Assembly (NCBI RefSeq): GCF_032818155.1
Contig: NZ_CP102589.1
Coordinates: 13,501 to 77,500 of the forward strand
From: Niallia taxi
GTDB taxonomy: Bacteria; Bacillota; Bacilli; Bacillales; Cytobacillaceae
Length of the DNA: 64,000 nt
Direction: 5' to 3'
The position numbers were made by a program, and so were the translations under genes. Positions 24,795 to 35,746 of this stretch are shown here, one piece after another. Within the stretch, counting starts at the first letter, position 1, and every line of letters begins with the position of its first letter. The notes beneath the pieces were generated by a model, which was given only the letters and a program-made list of their open reading frames with translations, made no database searches and was not told the DNA's origin.

Positions 24795-26465
24795 ATGGTT
24801 TATTTATTATCACTACTCGCATTGACGCTTAATCCATTCGTTTGGAAGACATATTCCCGCAGCAAAGCTTTTTTATATACACAGCTGCTTCGTGTCATGG
24901 TAGGTGCCTTCATTATATTTGTTCTAACCTATTTCCAGCTTGTTGATTATTCTGTGCAAGCTGCAATAAAGTTTGGATTATTTTATGTAGCCCTGTTCTT
25001 TCTCGGGGATCTTCTGTATAAAAAGGCAAAGGGCTTCTACTATACTAGTTACCTTGGAATAGCCATGCTTCTTGCAAGTGCTTACTTCCAGTTTGCTTAC
25101 CCATTTACTATTGCAAATGATAAGTATGACTTCGTGGCAGCAAAAGCAACGATTGCCCAAAACAAAGAAGAATCGACAGATGAGCAGCATATTGCAGTTG
25201 TACCGGAGAAATACGCTCGGTACCGAAGCGAAAAGAAACTAGGCGAGCTTTCTCATGCTTCCTACTATGATTTAGGACATTCAACTTTGCAAAAAATTGA
25301 CGATCATCTTTATTGGGTAACACCAATTGAATACACTGGCTTTTTTAAATGGATGAAGAACCAGCCTGTTCCTGGCTTCATTAAAATGAGTGCAGAGGAT
25401 GAAAATAAAGATGCAGTGTTAGTCAAATCGGAAATGACATATGTTCCATCTGCTTATTTCAACGAAGACTTAAAGCGTCTTGTAAGAAAAACGCATAAGG
25501 ATCACGTCCTGCTGGAAGCAAGCTTTGAGCCAGACGATAACGATAAGCCGTATTATGTTGTGCCATACGGGGATTACAACAAATTCAGGCAGATTGTTGA
25601 TGTAAAGGGTATTTATATTATTGATCCGGCAAATGGCGAAATTAAGGACTATAAAATGAACGAAATCCCTGATTTCATCGATCATGTTATCCCAACAAGT
25701 GTAGCAGAGGATTGGAATGAGTGGTATGGCAAATATATACACGGTTTCTGGAATACCATCTTCTCTAAGGAAGATATTAAGGTACCGACTGAATGGGAAG
25801 ATATTGATGAAGTAAATGGTGTATTCAATAAGGATCTTGCCTTAAATTGGTTTACTGATTTCACTCGACCGAACTCAGACAGCGGAAGCATGGTAGGCTA
25901 TTCACTAATCAATGCAAGATCTGGAAAGCTTACATTCTATGAAGAAGCAAATGGTTCCTTAAATGGAAAATCTGCCATTAATGTAGCTGAAAAGACATTT
26001 AGAGCGGAGAAATATGAGGCTGGCACCCCTATCCTTTATACGATATATGGTCAGTTCACATGGGTAGTTCCACTTATGGACTCTAACAGCGTGTTAAGAC
26101 AAATCGTACTTGTTAATGCGAAGGATGAGAAGATCTACAGCTACAGCAATGAAAAATCAAAGCTATTCAATGACTATAAATATGCCATTGCCACATTGTT
26201 AAAGGATGACAACACAGTTCCTAATAATATAGCAGATTTAAAGGACTTGAATGGAAAAATCAGCTATGTTTATAAATCTGAAATGGAAGGAAGCACAGTC
26301 GTCCGTTTTATGGTTGAAGGCGATAAGCGGATATTCCAAGTTTCATCTAATGACTTCCCATACAGCATCTTCCTTGATAAAGGGATGGATGTGAATGTTA
26401 AGTTTATTGATACAGAAGAAACAGTTGTTACCGTACAAGAACTTGTTATAGATGGTTTTAAATAA
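24795..26465 (+). CDS. Membrane-anchored protein of unknown function
   Basis: A 556-residue protein with four hydrophobic segments in the first about 105 residues (about 1-15, 30-50, 58-75 and 82-103), then a roughly 450-residue soluble part expected outside the cell. I do not recognise the family. The soluble part is mixed alpha/beta and rich in aromatic residues, with stretches such as GIYIIDPANGEIKDY and GYSLINARSGKLTFYEEANG, a beta-hairpin style suggesting PepSY-like or repeated sensor folds. AAGGAGG precedes the ATG; a terminator follows, so it is a single-gene unit. It is divergent from the ECF sigma operon, with about 200 bases between, so a link to that regulon is possible. Confidence 0.7.
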   Translation: MVYLLSLLALTLNPFVWKTYSRSKAFLYTQLLRVMVGAFIIFVLTYFQLVDYSVQAAIKFGLFYVALFFLGDLLYKKAKGFYYTSYLGIAMLLASAYFQFAYPFTIANDKYDFVAAKATIAQNKEESTDEQHIAVVPEKYARYRSEKKLGELSHASYYDLGHSTLQKIDDHLYWVTPIEYTGFFKWMKNQPVPGFIKMSAEDENKDAVLVKSEMTYVPSAYFNEDLKRLVRKTHKDHVLLEASFEPDDNDKPYYVVPYGDYNKFRQIVDVKGIYIIDPANGEIKDYKMNEIPDFIDHVIPTSVAEDWNEWYGKYIHGFWNTIFSKEDIKVPTEWEDIDEVNGVFNKDLALNWFTDFTRPNSDSGSMVGYSLINARSGKLTFYEEANGSLNGKSAINVAEKTFRAEKYEAGTPILYTIYGQFTWVVPLMDSNSVLRQIVLVNAKDEKIYSYSNEKSKLFNDYKYAIATLLKDDNTVPNNIADLKDLNGKISYVYKSEMEGSTVVRFMVEGDKRIFQVSSNDFPYSIFLDKGMDVNVKFIDTEETVVTVQELVIDGFK

Positions 26466-26473
26466 ACCTTTCA

Positions 26474-26522
26474 GCAAAGGAGCCTGCTTAACAGAACAGT
26501 GGCTCCTTTGCCTTTTTTTTAA
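26474..26522 (+). terminator. Terminator of the 556-residue membrane protein gene
   Basis: Perfect 11-bp stem GCAAAGGAGCC / GGCTCCTTTGC followed by T8. Confidence 0.92.
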
Positions 26523-26614
26523 AGCTTGGCATTAAGGAACAAGTATACTTTTCGGCTTGCATATACTAACATAGAAACTGGGAATATTTATCATAATGTA
26601 AAAGGAGAATGCTT

Positions 26615-27229
26615 TTGTATACGCTATTGATCGCTTCTTATTTATTGGGATCTATTCCAGCTGCCATTATAATTGGAAAGATTTTTTTTGGCATTGATAT
26701 TAGAAAGCATGGCAGCTTAAATCCTGGAGCAACTAACTCGATTCGCGTGCTTGGCAAAAAGGCAGGTCTTGCCGTTCTCATCTTTGATATCGGCAAAGGC
26801 TCGCTCGCTGCAGCGCTCCCGCTCCTTCTTCACCAGGATATCGATCCAATTTATACTGGTTTGGCTGCAGTTATTGGACATTGTTTTCCAATATTCGCAG
26901 GCTTTCGCGGTGGAAAAGCGATCGCAACAACTGCAGGGATGCTGATTGTCGCAAACCCGATTATGTTTTTAATTGTCTATTTAACATTTATAGCTGTCAT
27001 TTGGATTACAAAGTATGTGTTCTTTGGAAGTATTTCTGTCGGGGTTACGATATTGCTCTATGTCTTTTTTGATGCGAGTGTAGAACACGAACTTATTTTT
27101 ATCATCTATCTGTTACTTCTCATTTACTTACACAGGTCTAACATCATTAATTTCATTAACCAGCAAGAACCAAAAATAAATGATAAAACAATTAAAAAGG
27201 ATCGCATCGGACCGAAGAAAATCAGCTAA
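26615..27229 (+). CDS. plsY: Acyl-phosphate:glycerol-3-phosphate acyltransferase PlsY
   Basis: A 204-residue integral membrane enzyme making lysophosphatidic acid from acyl-phosphate and glycerol 3-phosphate, the first acylation of phospholipid synthesis. The three PlsY motifs are present: GSIPAAIIIGK, HGSLNPGATNSIRVLG and HCFPIFAGFRGGKAIAT. Five hydrophobic segments are readable. AAAGGAG ends at 26607; the ATG at 26609 is only one base away, so the in-frame TTG at 26615, seven bases away, is the more likely start. A lysine-rich C-terminal tail follows the last membrane helix. Confidence 0.92.
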   Translation: MYTLLIASYLLGSIPAAIIIGKIFFGIDIRKHGSLNPGATNSIRVLGKKAGLAVLIFDIGKGSLAAALPLLLHQDIDPIYTGLAAVIGHCFPIFAGFRGGKAIATTAGMLIVANPIMFLIVYLTFIAVIWITKYVFFGSISVGVTILLYVFFDASVEHELIFIIYLLLLIYLHRSNIINFINQQEPKINDKTIKKDRIGPKKIS

Positions 27230-27315
27230 AATCCTAATTCGGACAAGCTTCGCAAAAACAAAATCGAAAATTGGATATTGGCGCCTTTTCCTGGGAAATA
27301 GTGCGGGAAAATGTC

Positions 27316-27351
27316 GAAAAAAAACCAAGAGAGCTAATCTCTTGGTTTTTT
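27316..27351. terminator. Bidirectional terminator between plsY and gatB
   Basis: Perfect 12-bp stem AAAACCAAGAGA / TCTCTTGGTTTT with GCTAA loop, A tract on one side and T tract on the other. Confidence 0.9.
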
Positions 27352-27353
27352 CA

Positions 27354-28781
27354 TTATCTTTTATTTATCTCTTCAACAAGAAGTTTGTTAACCAATTGTG
27401 GGTTAGCTTGTCCTTTTGTTGCTTTCATAATTTGACCAACAAGGAAGCCGACTGCTTTTTGTTTACCATTCTTGAAATCATCGATAGATTGAGGATTATT
27501 ATCCAGTACTTCAGAGATAATTTTCAGCAATGCGCCTTCATCTGAGATTTGTACTAATCCTTTTTCTTTAACGATTTTTTCTGCGTCACCGCCATTTTCA
27601 ATCAGCTCTTTAAATACTTGTTTGGCAATTTTGCTGGAAATTGTGCCGTTTTCAATCAGCTTAATCATGCTTGCAAGACCTTCTGGAGTCAGTGCAACCT
27701 CTGAAAGCTCTTTACCTTCAGCATTCAAAGTTGCTGATAAATCGCCCATTACCCAGTTAGAAGCAAGCTTAGGGTCAGCCTTAGCATTAACTGTTGCTTC
27801 AAAGAAATCTGCCATTTCCTTCGTAACAGTCAATACATTTGCATCATATTCAGGCAAACCTAATTCTTCTATATATCTCTTTTTGCGGGCATCAGGAAGC
27901 TCTGGAATTTCGGCACGAATTCTTGCCTTCCAATCCTCATCGATATACAGGTCCATTAAATCAGGCTCTGGGAAATAACGATAATCATCAGAACCCTCCT
28001 TAACACGCATCAACAATGTTTTACTCGTTGCTTCGTCAAAACGGCGTGTTTCCTGATCAATCACACCTCCGCCAAGCACAACCTCACGCTGACGCTTCTC
28101 TTCGTATTCAAGACCTTTGCGGACGAAGTTAAATGAGTTTAAGTTCTTCAATTCTGTTTTTGTTCCGAACTCTTCCTGTCCTACTGGACGGATGGAGATG
28201 TTCGCATCACAGCGTAAAGAACCTTCCTCCATTTTACAGTCAGATACACCAGTATACTGAATGATAGATTTCAGCTTCTCAAGGTATGCGTATGCTTCAT
28301 TAGGTGTTCTAATATCCGGCTCAGATACAATCTCAATCAATGGTGTTCCTTGACGGTTAAAGTCAACTAATGAGTAGCCATTGCCATGGTTCAGCTTTCC
28401 AGCATCCTCTTCTAAATGGACACGAGTGATTCCGATTCTCTTCTTATAACCGTCCACTTCAATATCAATATAGCCGTGCTCTCCGATTGGTTTATCAAAT
28501 TGAGAAATTTGATATGCTTTCGGATTGTCAGGATAGAAGTAGTTTTTTCGGTCAAATTTCGTTTCTGTCGCAACTTGACAATTCAATGCCATAGAAGCCT
28601 TCATTCCGTATTCTACAGCCTTTTTATTTAGGACAGGCAATACTCCTGGATATCCTAAATCTACAACTGTTGTATTTGTATTCGGAGCAGCACCGAAATG
28701 GTTCGGGCTTGCGGAGAATATCTTCGATTCTGTTTTTAACTCCACATGGACTTCAAGTCCAATGACTGTTTCAAATTCCAT
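27354..28781 (-). CDS. gatB: Asp-tRNA(Asn)/Glu-tRNA(Gln) amidotransferase subunit B
   Basis: A 475-residue subunit that binds and phosphorylates mischarged tRNA. The N-terminal [20 protein letters not shown] signature, CDANISIRP motif and the C-terminal YqeY-like helical tail ([22 protein letters not shown] end) are complete. It is third in the operon gatC-gatA-gatB with 12 bases before it and AAGGGGTG as ribosome site. GatCAB corrects Glu-tRNA(Gln), and in many bacteria Asp-tRNA(Asn). Confidence 0.96.
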   Translation of the reverse strand: MEFETVIGLEVHVELKTESKIFSASPNHFGAAPNTNTTVVDLGYPGVLPVLNKKAVEYGMKASMALNCQVATETKFDRKNYFYPDNPKAYQISQFDKPIGEHGYIDIEVDGYKKRIGITRVHLEEDAGKLNHGNGYSLVDFNRQGTPLIEIVSEPDIRTPNEAYAYLEKLKSIIQYTGVSDCKMEEGSLRCDANISIRPVGQEEFGTKTELKNLNSFNFVRKGLEYEEKRQREVVLGGGVIDQETRRFDEATSKTLLMRVKEGSDDYRYFPEPDLMDLYIDEDWKARIRAEIPELPDARKKRYIEELGLPEYDANVLTVTKEMADFFEATVNAKADPKLASNWVMGDLSATLNAEGKELSEVALTPEGLASMIKLIENGTISSKIAKQVFKELIENGGDAEKIVKEKGLVQISDEGALLKIISEVLDNNPQSIDDFKNGKQKAVGFLVGQIMKATKGQANPQLVNKLLVEEINKR

Positions 28782-28793
28782 TTATTTCACCCC

Positions 28794-30251
28794 TTACAGC
28801 GTTGGTTTTTGCTTATGATAATCCGTTGCCTGTTCGTATGCATATGCCACTTTGTAGACAGACTCTTCATCAAAGTGTTTACCGATAATTTGCAAACCAA
28901 GTGGCAAGCCGTTTGTGAATCCACATGGCACAGAAATTCCTGGCACACCAGCAAGGTTAACTGGGATTGTCAAAATATCATTTGCATACATCGTTAATGG
29001 GTCATTTACATTTTCGCCGATTTTGAATGCTGGTGTCGGGGTTGTAGGTCCTACAATCACATCGTATTTCTCAAATACATCCTCAAAATCCTTTTTGATC
29101 AATGTACGTACTTTTTGTGCTTTTTTATAGTACGCATCGTAATAACCAGAACTTAATGCAAACGTTCCAAGCATGATTCTGCGTTTTACTTCATCGCCGA
29201 AGCCTTCTGCTCTTGTCTGTTTATAAAGCTCAATCAAGCTTTCCGCATTATCTGCACGGTATCCATAGCGAATTCCGTCAAAGCGGGACAGGTTCGCAGA
29301 AGCCTCTGAAGAAGAAAGCAGATAGTACGTAGCCAAAGCATATTTACTATGTGGCAATGATACTTCTTCCCATGTTGCTCCAAGCTTCTCCAATACCTTA
29401 AGGGCATCAAGTACAGATTGGCGCACCTCTTCGCTTACGCCTTCTCCCAAATATTCCTTAGGAACTGCAATCTTCAAGCCTTTAATATCCCCTGTAAGGC
29501 CTTTAGTAAAGTCCGGAACTGCCACATTTGCTGATGTGCTGTCCATTGGATCTACTCCTGAAATAGCATTAAGCAGGAAAGCATTGTCTTCAACTGTTCT
29601 TGTAATTGGTCCGATTTGGTCAAGTGAAGATGCAAATGCCACAAGGCCAAAACGTGAAATACGTCCGTATGTTGGCTTTAAGCCGACAACTCCGCAATAT
29701 GCTGCCGGCTGTCTGATAGAGCCGCCAGTATCTGAACCAAGGGAAAATAGAACCTCTCCAGCTGCAACAGCTGCTGCAGAGCCGCCAGATGAACCGCCTG
29801 GCACAGTATCCAAATTCCATGGGTTTTTAGTATTCATATAATAGGAATTCTCTGTTGAGGATCCCATTGCGAACTCATCCATATTCAGCTTTCCGATTGT
29901 AATCGTGCCGGCATTATGTAATTTTTCCATAACAGTCGCATTATAGATTGGGTTGAAATTCTCTAAAATGCGGCTTGAGCATGTTGTTCTCAAATTCTTT
30001 GTGACAATATTGTCCTTGATACCGATTGGAAGGCCGAACAACGGTCCAGTCTTTTCACCTGCAGCAAGTAATGAATCAAGTTGCTTTGCCTGATTAAAGG
30101 CATTTTCCTCATCTAATGTTAAAAAGGCTTGTACTTTTTCATCGACATCTTTAATTCTCGTGTATGCTTCCTGCACCAAGTCTGTTACAGAAAGTTCTTT
30201 TTTAAGCAGCATTTCCTGTAAATCAGCTGCTTTTTGATCAAATAAGCTCAT
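28794..30251 (-). CDS. gatA: Asp-tRNA(Asn)/Glu-tRNA(Gln) amidotransferase subunit A
   Basis: A 485-residue amidase that releases ammonia from glutamine for GatB. The Ser-cisSer-Lys triad lies in [11 protein letters not shown] (Lys near 79) and [14 protein letters not shown] with [17 protein letters not shown]. Length equals the family norm. It is translated from a start 12 bases after gatC. Confidence 0.97.
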   Translation of the reverse strand: MSLFDQKAADLQEMLLKKELSVTDLVQEAYTRIKDVDEKVQAFLTLDEENAFNQAKQLDSLLAAGEKTGPLFGLPIGIKDNIVTKNLRTTCSSRILENFNPIYNATVMEKLHNAGTITIGKLNMDEFAMGSSTENSYYMNTKNPWNLDTVPGGSSGGSAAAVAAGEVLFSLGSDTGGSIRQPAAYCGVVGLKPTYGRISRFGLVAFASSLDQIGPITRTVEDNAFLLNAISGVDPMDSTSANVAVPDFTKGLTGDIKGLKIAVPKEYLGEGVSEEVRQSVLDALKVLEKLGATWEEVSLPHSKYALATYYLLSSSEASANLSRFDGIRYGYRADNAESLIELYKQTRAEGFGDEVKRRIMLGTFALSSGYYDAYYKKAQKVRTLIKKDFEDVFEKYDVIVGPTTPTPAFKIGENVNDPLTMYANDILTIPVNLAGVPGISVPCGFTNGLPLGLQIIGKHFDEESVYKVAYAYEQATDYHKQKPTL

Positions 30252-30263
30252 CCTCTTCCCTCC

Positions 30264-30554
30264 TTACTCTATAATCGATGGCACTTTGATCTGGCCGTCC
30301 TGATGTTCTGGAGCATTCTTCAATACATCCTCAATCGGAAGACCTTTTCCTGCAACATCTTCACGCAATACGTTTTTCACATCCAGCACATGGGATGTCG
30401 GTACAACACCTTCCGTATCGAGTTCATTCAATTGTTCTGCAAACGTAATGATTGCATCAAGCTGTTTCTGGAATTGTTCAGCTTCTTCTTCTGTAATTGC
30501 AAGTCTAGCAAGGTTTGCTACATGCTTTACCTCTTCTTTTGTAATCCTTGACAT
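30264..30554 (-). CDS. gatC: Asp-tRNA(Asn)/Glu-tRNA(Gln) amidotransferase subunit C
   Basis: A 96-residue linker subunit that wraps the GatA-GatB interface. [20 protein letters not shown] and the C-terminal [11 protein letters not shown]...[17 protein letters not shown] match the family. The start at 30554 follows TTGGAGGTGACGATT; the longer frame upstream has no support. Confidence 0.96.
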   Translation of the reverse strand: MSRITKEEVKHVANLARLAITEEEAEQFQKQLDAIITFAEQLNELDTEGVVPTSHVLDVKNVLREDVAGKGLPIEDVLKNAPEHQDGQIKVPSIIE

Positions 30555-30591
30555 AATCGTCACCTCCAAGTACGTTCCATGCAATAATCTG

Positions 30592-30621
30592 ATGATATCA
30601 AACAAGCCTCTATTAAGGCAA
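30592..30621 (-). promoter_or_regulatory. Candidate sigma-A promoter of gatCAB
   Basis: Minus strand TTGCCT (30621-30616), 18-base spacer, TATCAT (30597-30592), about 38 bases before the gatC start. Confidence 0.45.
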
Positions 30622-30790
30622 CAGGAACAATAAAGTTATTGCAAATCTCTAGCCAATCCGCCTGTTTCTTTCATTAGACATTTTTTACGTATTATGTGGA
30701 TATAAACATTATGTACTTCTTCATTAGGAAAAAAAACTAAATTGGATTACAATAGAAATATGGAATGATATTTTAAAGTTGGTGAACGAC

Positions 30791-31228
30791 ATGACAAATG
30801 AAATAGACTTGCTTAGACTGGAAAATCAGCTCTGTTTTTTGCTTTATGCCAGTTCAAGAGAAATGACAAAAAAATACAAAAGCCTGCTTGAGGAATTGGA
30901 TGTTACTTATCCTCAATATTTAGTCCTCCTATTATTATGGGAGCATAAGGTATTAAGTGTTAAAAGCATGGGAGAGCAGTTATACCTTGATTCGGGCACA
31001 TTAACTCCAATGCTTAAACGAATGGAGCAAAATGGTCTTATAAACAGGGAACGCTCCCAAGAGGATGAGCGCTCTGTTATGGTTTCCTTAACAGAACAAG
31101 GCAGCAAACTTAAAGAGAAAGCAGCCTGCATCCCATTAGAAATAGTTAAGCTTGCAAATAAAGAGCCAGAGGAATTCAAACAGCTGAAGAACTCCCTCGC
31201 CCAGCTTTTGCAGCAGCTTGCCAAATAA
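30791..31228 (+). CDS. ohrR: Organic-hydroperoxide sensing MarR-family repressor OhrR
   Basis: A 145-residue MarR-family regulator. The N-terminal reactive Cys stands in LENQLCFLLYASSREMTK, as in OhrR; the winged helix (LSVKSMGEQLYLDSGTLTPM, RMEQNGLINRERSQEDERS) is intact. The protein has a single N-terminal Cys and one further Cys near 116, so it may behave like the one-Cys OhrR type oxidised with a low-molecular-weight thiol. Start at ATG 30791 after a weak GGTG. It converges on ohr. Confidence 0.92.
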   Translation: MTNEIDLLRLENQLCFLLYASSREMTKKYKSLLEELDVTYPQYLVLLLLWEHKVLSVKSMGEQLYLDSGTLTPMLKRMEQNGLINRERSQEDERSVMVSLTEQGSKLKEKAACIPLEIVKLANKEPEEFKQLKNSLAQLLQQLAK

Positions 31229-31230
31229 GG

Positions 31231-31266
31231 AAAAAGAAGTGTCCCTTAATTAGGACACTTCTTTTT
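31231..31266. terminator. Terminator of ohrR
   Basis: Perfect 14-bp stem AAAAAGAAGTGTCC / GGACACTTCTTTTT with an 8-base loop; works for plus transcription and possibly both ways. Confidence 0.88.
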
Positions 31267-31269
31267 GTA

Positions 31270-31302
31270 TAAAAAAAACACCATCGTATTTCTACGATGG
31301 TT
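31270..31302 (-). terminator. Terminator of ohr
   Basis: CCATCGTA / TACGATGG stem followed by GT8 on the minus strand, back to back with the ohrR terminator. Confidence 0.88.
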
Positions 31303-31309
31303 AAATTTA

Positions 31310-31738
31310 TTATGCAGCAATAACTTCCAGTGTCACTTCGATATTGCCTCTAGTTGCTTTTGAGTATGGGCAGAAATTATGTGCTTTATGAACAAGATCC
31401 TCTAAAGTTGCTTTATCTACGCCAATTCCTTTGACAGACAATTTAACTCCAAGCTTAAAGCCTTGATCTGTTGGATCTTTAACTAGGCTGACACTCGCTG
31501 ACACTTCTGATTCAAATTTCACACGCTCTTTTCCAGCAATCATTTGAAGAGCTGAATCGAAACACGCCGCGTAACCTGCTGCAAATAATTGCTCTGGATT
31601 TGTTGCATCCTCAATTTGCTTTGCTCTTGGAGTTCCAGGCATTGCTGTTTCTAATTGAATAACATAATCCTCTGATTCAACTCTTCCTTCTCTTCCGCCG
31701 ACCGCTTTTACAGTTGTTGTGAACAATGTATCTGACAT
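31310..31738 (-). CDS. ohr: Organic hydroperoxide resistance protein Ohr
   Basis: A 142-residue thiol peroxidase of the OsmC/Ohr family. Both catalytic cysteines are present: GYAACFDSAL (about Cys55) and HNFCPYSKATRGNIEV near the C-terminus. It reduces organic hydroperoxides to alcohols. GGAGG precedes the ATG. A promoter with operator-like repeats upstream and the convergent OhrR repressor form the known ohr regulatory pair. Confidence 0.95.
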   Translation of the reverse strand: MSDTLFTTTVKAVGGREGRVESEDYVIQLETAMPGTPRAKQIEDATNPEQLFAAGYAACFDSALQMIAGKERVKFESEVSASVSLVKDPTDQGFKLGVKLSVKGIGVDKATLEDLVHKAHNFCPYSKATRGNIEVTLEVIAA

Positions 31739-31770
31739 GGTTAAAACCTCCGATTAAATTTTTAATTTTA

Positions 31771-31808
31771 CACAATTGTATTGTACACAATTTAATTTTA
31801 TATTACAA
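31771..31808 (-). promoter_or_regulatory. ohr promoter with probable OhrR operator
   Basis: Minus strand TTGTAA (31808-31803), 17-base spacer, TACAAT (31785-31780). The -10 is embedded in direct repeats TTGTGTA-N8-TTGTGTA and the palindromic ACAATTGT, similar to the AT-rich inverted OhrR sites of Bacillus. Confidence 0.6.
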
Positions 31809-31905
31809 GTATTAAAGCTCAAGATTTATATAATTCCCGTACATAAACGAATTATGTTATTGTTTCTCTTTATCACAAGCTTGTCTTTTTTAAACGTTAA
31901 CTTAT

Positions 31906-31957
31906 AAAAAAAACCAGGAAAAGGGATTTCTGCACATAAATCCTTTCTCCTGGTTTT
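31906..31957 (-). terminator. Terminator of yueI-like gene
   Basis: Long stem of about 18 bp (AACCAGGA...AAAGGATTT / GAAATCC...TTTTCCTGGTT) followed by T8 on the minus strand. Confidence 0.88.
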
Positions 31958-31965
31958 CCTGAATA

Positions 31966-32403
31966 TTATTTGTTAAAAAGCTTAGCGAAAAATCCTTTTT
32001 TTTCTTTCGGTTGATCTGGTTTTTTTTCTACTGCCGGTTCATTCACATAAATGTCTTCTTTATCAACAGCATGGTCGTATGCAATCAATAAGCCGATTTC
32101 ACTGTTATAATCATTGTTCGTAACCATTGTATATTCCATATTTTGCTCGTTAGCTAATTTTAAGTACTTAGACAAATAGGAATAATCCAAATGGCCATTT
32201 AAATACAGCTTAGCTCCTTTATTGCCCTTAATCGCTTCCTCGGCCTCTTTATAGACATTTGCTTCACTCACTTGATTTTGCAGTAACGCTAGTACGACAC
32301 GCTCTCTAATTGTCCCAAGAAACTTTCTTCTCTCTTCCGGCTTTGTCTCCTTCGCACCATACATGCCTTGCTGCAGGTAATCATCTAAATTTGGATTTGA
32401 CAT
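31966..32403 (-). CDS. YueI-family protein (DUF1694)
   Basis: A 145-residue cytoplasmic protein resembling B. subtilis YueI: LDDYLQQGMYGAKETKPEERR, FLGTIRERVVLALLQNQV and IGLLIAYDHAVDKEDI are typical, with a lysine-rich tail ending GFFAKLFNK. YueI-type proteins look related to ribosomal L7Ae/RNA-binding or ribosome-associated folds, but their function is not known. Start ATG 32403 with AAGGAG; the earlier ATG at 32412 lies closer to it. Single-gene unit. Confidence 0.8.
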   Translation of the reverse strand: MSNPNLDDYLQQGMYGAKETKPEERRKFLGTIRERVVLALLQNQVSEANVYKEAEEAIKGNKGAKLYLNGHLDYSYLSKYLKLANEQNMEYTMVTNNDYNSEIGLLIAYDHAVDKEDIYVNEPAVEKKPDQPKEKKGFFAKLFNK

Positions 32404-32495
32404 ACTTTCCAACTCCTTATATAGATACTCTTTACCACTATACTAAAAAAAATCCACACACAGTCATTTAAATTGTTTCAAAAAAATGAACAACT

Positions 32496-32528
32496 AAAAA
32501 GATTATCCCAATGCCTTGGAATAATCTT
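32496..32528 (-). terminator. Terminator of camS
   Basis: 13-bp stem (AAGATTATTCCAA / TTGGGATAATCTT, one G-U) with GGCA loop and T-rich tail on the minus strand. Confidence 0.8.
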
Positions 32529-32533
32529 CTTGT

Positions 32534-33703
32534 TTATTGATATATATGAACAAACGGCTCGTCTTGACCTGCATCCCTGACAATAAGGGCTTCTTCTCCA
32601 TTAGCGGAGGAGATGCTGACCTGTACAGTCTGGTTTGTGTCCTTAAAGCGATCAATCACTTTTCCAGCCACATATTGAGAGAAGCCGATTACTTCTGTTG
32701 CCCCATAAAACTGTACCTTCATATCAATGCTAATACTGCGCAGCTTATTGTTTACATAAAAACCTTTACCGATAACGCCATTGAAATTAGGAAAATACTC
32801 TTCAATATCGTTTTGGAATTTAGAAAAGGCAGCTTGCTCTGTCTTATATTGGCTATTTGTATTTGGAAAAATAACATACTTTTCATTGATATCCTTCCAC
32901 TGACCCAAGGAGGCTTCTCCACTGCCAGCATTTGCATAGGAAATAAAGTTTCCTGGTACAACAGAGGATGTCTCTTTTTGTTCAAACAAAGCAATTGTTA
33001 TAGGTACGTTTTCCAGCCCTTCTATTTTTCTGAGCCTTTTAGTGACCTCTTCTGCGATACTTTTACCTTCTCTTTCAAGGGTTTGCTCACTAATATCCTT
33101 CTTTTTTGTCGATCCGTTTGCTTTTTCCTGATAATAATAAACAGAATTTAATGCAAGGCCAATTGTTACTCCGCCAAGCTCCAGCTTATTTGTTTCTTCA
33201 TTTTTTACTAAGTAATCATGCTCTAAAATGTGAGCCAAATAGATCGGCTCCATATTACCAGATTCTTTTTTACTTTTATCTTCATCAGAAGGATTAAGAC
33301 CAACATTGTCATTTGCTGATATTTTTTTGGCACTAAGCTCCTTCTTTGTGTACTTCCTGTTCAGCCAGGCAGCAACAGTCGAGCTGTTCAAATACTGACC
33401 TTCTTGGAAATAATAATTTTCTGTATCAAATGTATTTTGGGCAACACGCATCAAACCGCTCTCGAATTCACTGATATCGTATCGCGAATTTAAATTATTT
33501 ACGACAAGCCCTCTTGCTTCAGATGTCTTAAAAGGTAGACTCATGCTGTAATAGTCATCCGAAATCTTGAATTTCGGCAGGATGGCTGTCTCTGTTTCAT
33601 TGTCGCCTGTTTCGCTTTTCACTTCTTCTTCCTTCTGAAAATTCGGTGCACAGGCAGAAAGGAAAAAAATGAGACTTGCTATTAATATTAAGCTTTTTTT
33701 CAT
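32534..33703 (-). CDS. camS: CamS family lipoprotein (sex-pheromone precursor type, YerH)
   Basis: A 389-residue lipoprotein with signal peptide MKKSLILIASLIFFLSAC (Cys18) and the CamS domain. In enterococci and staphylococci the cleaved signal peptides of such lipoproteins act as pheromones; the function of the lipoprotein itself is not settled. It follows ligA by about 15 bases, the same order pcrB-pcrA-ligA-yerH as in B. subtilis. Two ATG codons (33709 and 33703) are both compatible with AAAGGTG; the choice changes two residues only. Confidence 0.88.
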   Translation of the reverse strand: MKKSLILIASLIFFLSACAPNFQKEEEVKSETGDNETETAILPKFKISDDYYSMSLPFKTSEARGLVVNNLNSRYDISEFESGLMRVAQNTFDTENYYFQEGQYLNSSTVAAWLNRKYTKKELSAKKISANDNVGLNPSDEDKSKKESGNMEPIYLAHILEHDYLVKNEETNKLELGGVTIGLALNSVYYYQEKANGSTKKKDISEQTLEREGKSIAEEVTKRLRKIEGLENVPITIALFEQKETSSVVPGNFISYANAGSGEASLGQWKDINEKYVIFPNTNSQYKTEQAAFSKFQNDIEEYFPNFNGVIGKGFYVNNKLRSISIDMKVQFYGATEVIGFSQYVAGKVIDRFKDTNQTVQVSISSANGEEALIVRDAGQDEPFVHIYQ

Positions 33704-33718
33704 TAACATTACACACCT

Positions 33719-35743
<2,025 letters not shown>

Positions 35744-35746
35744 TCA

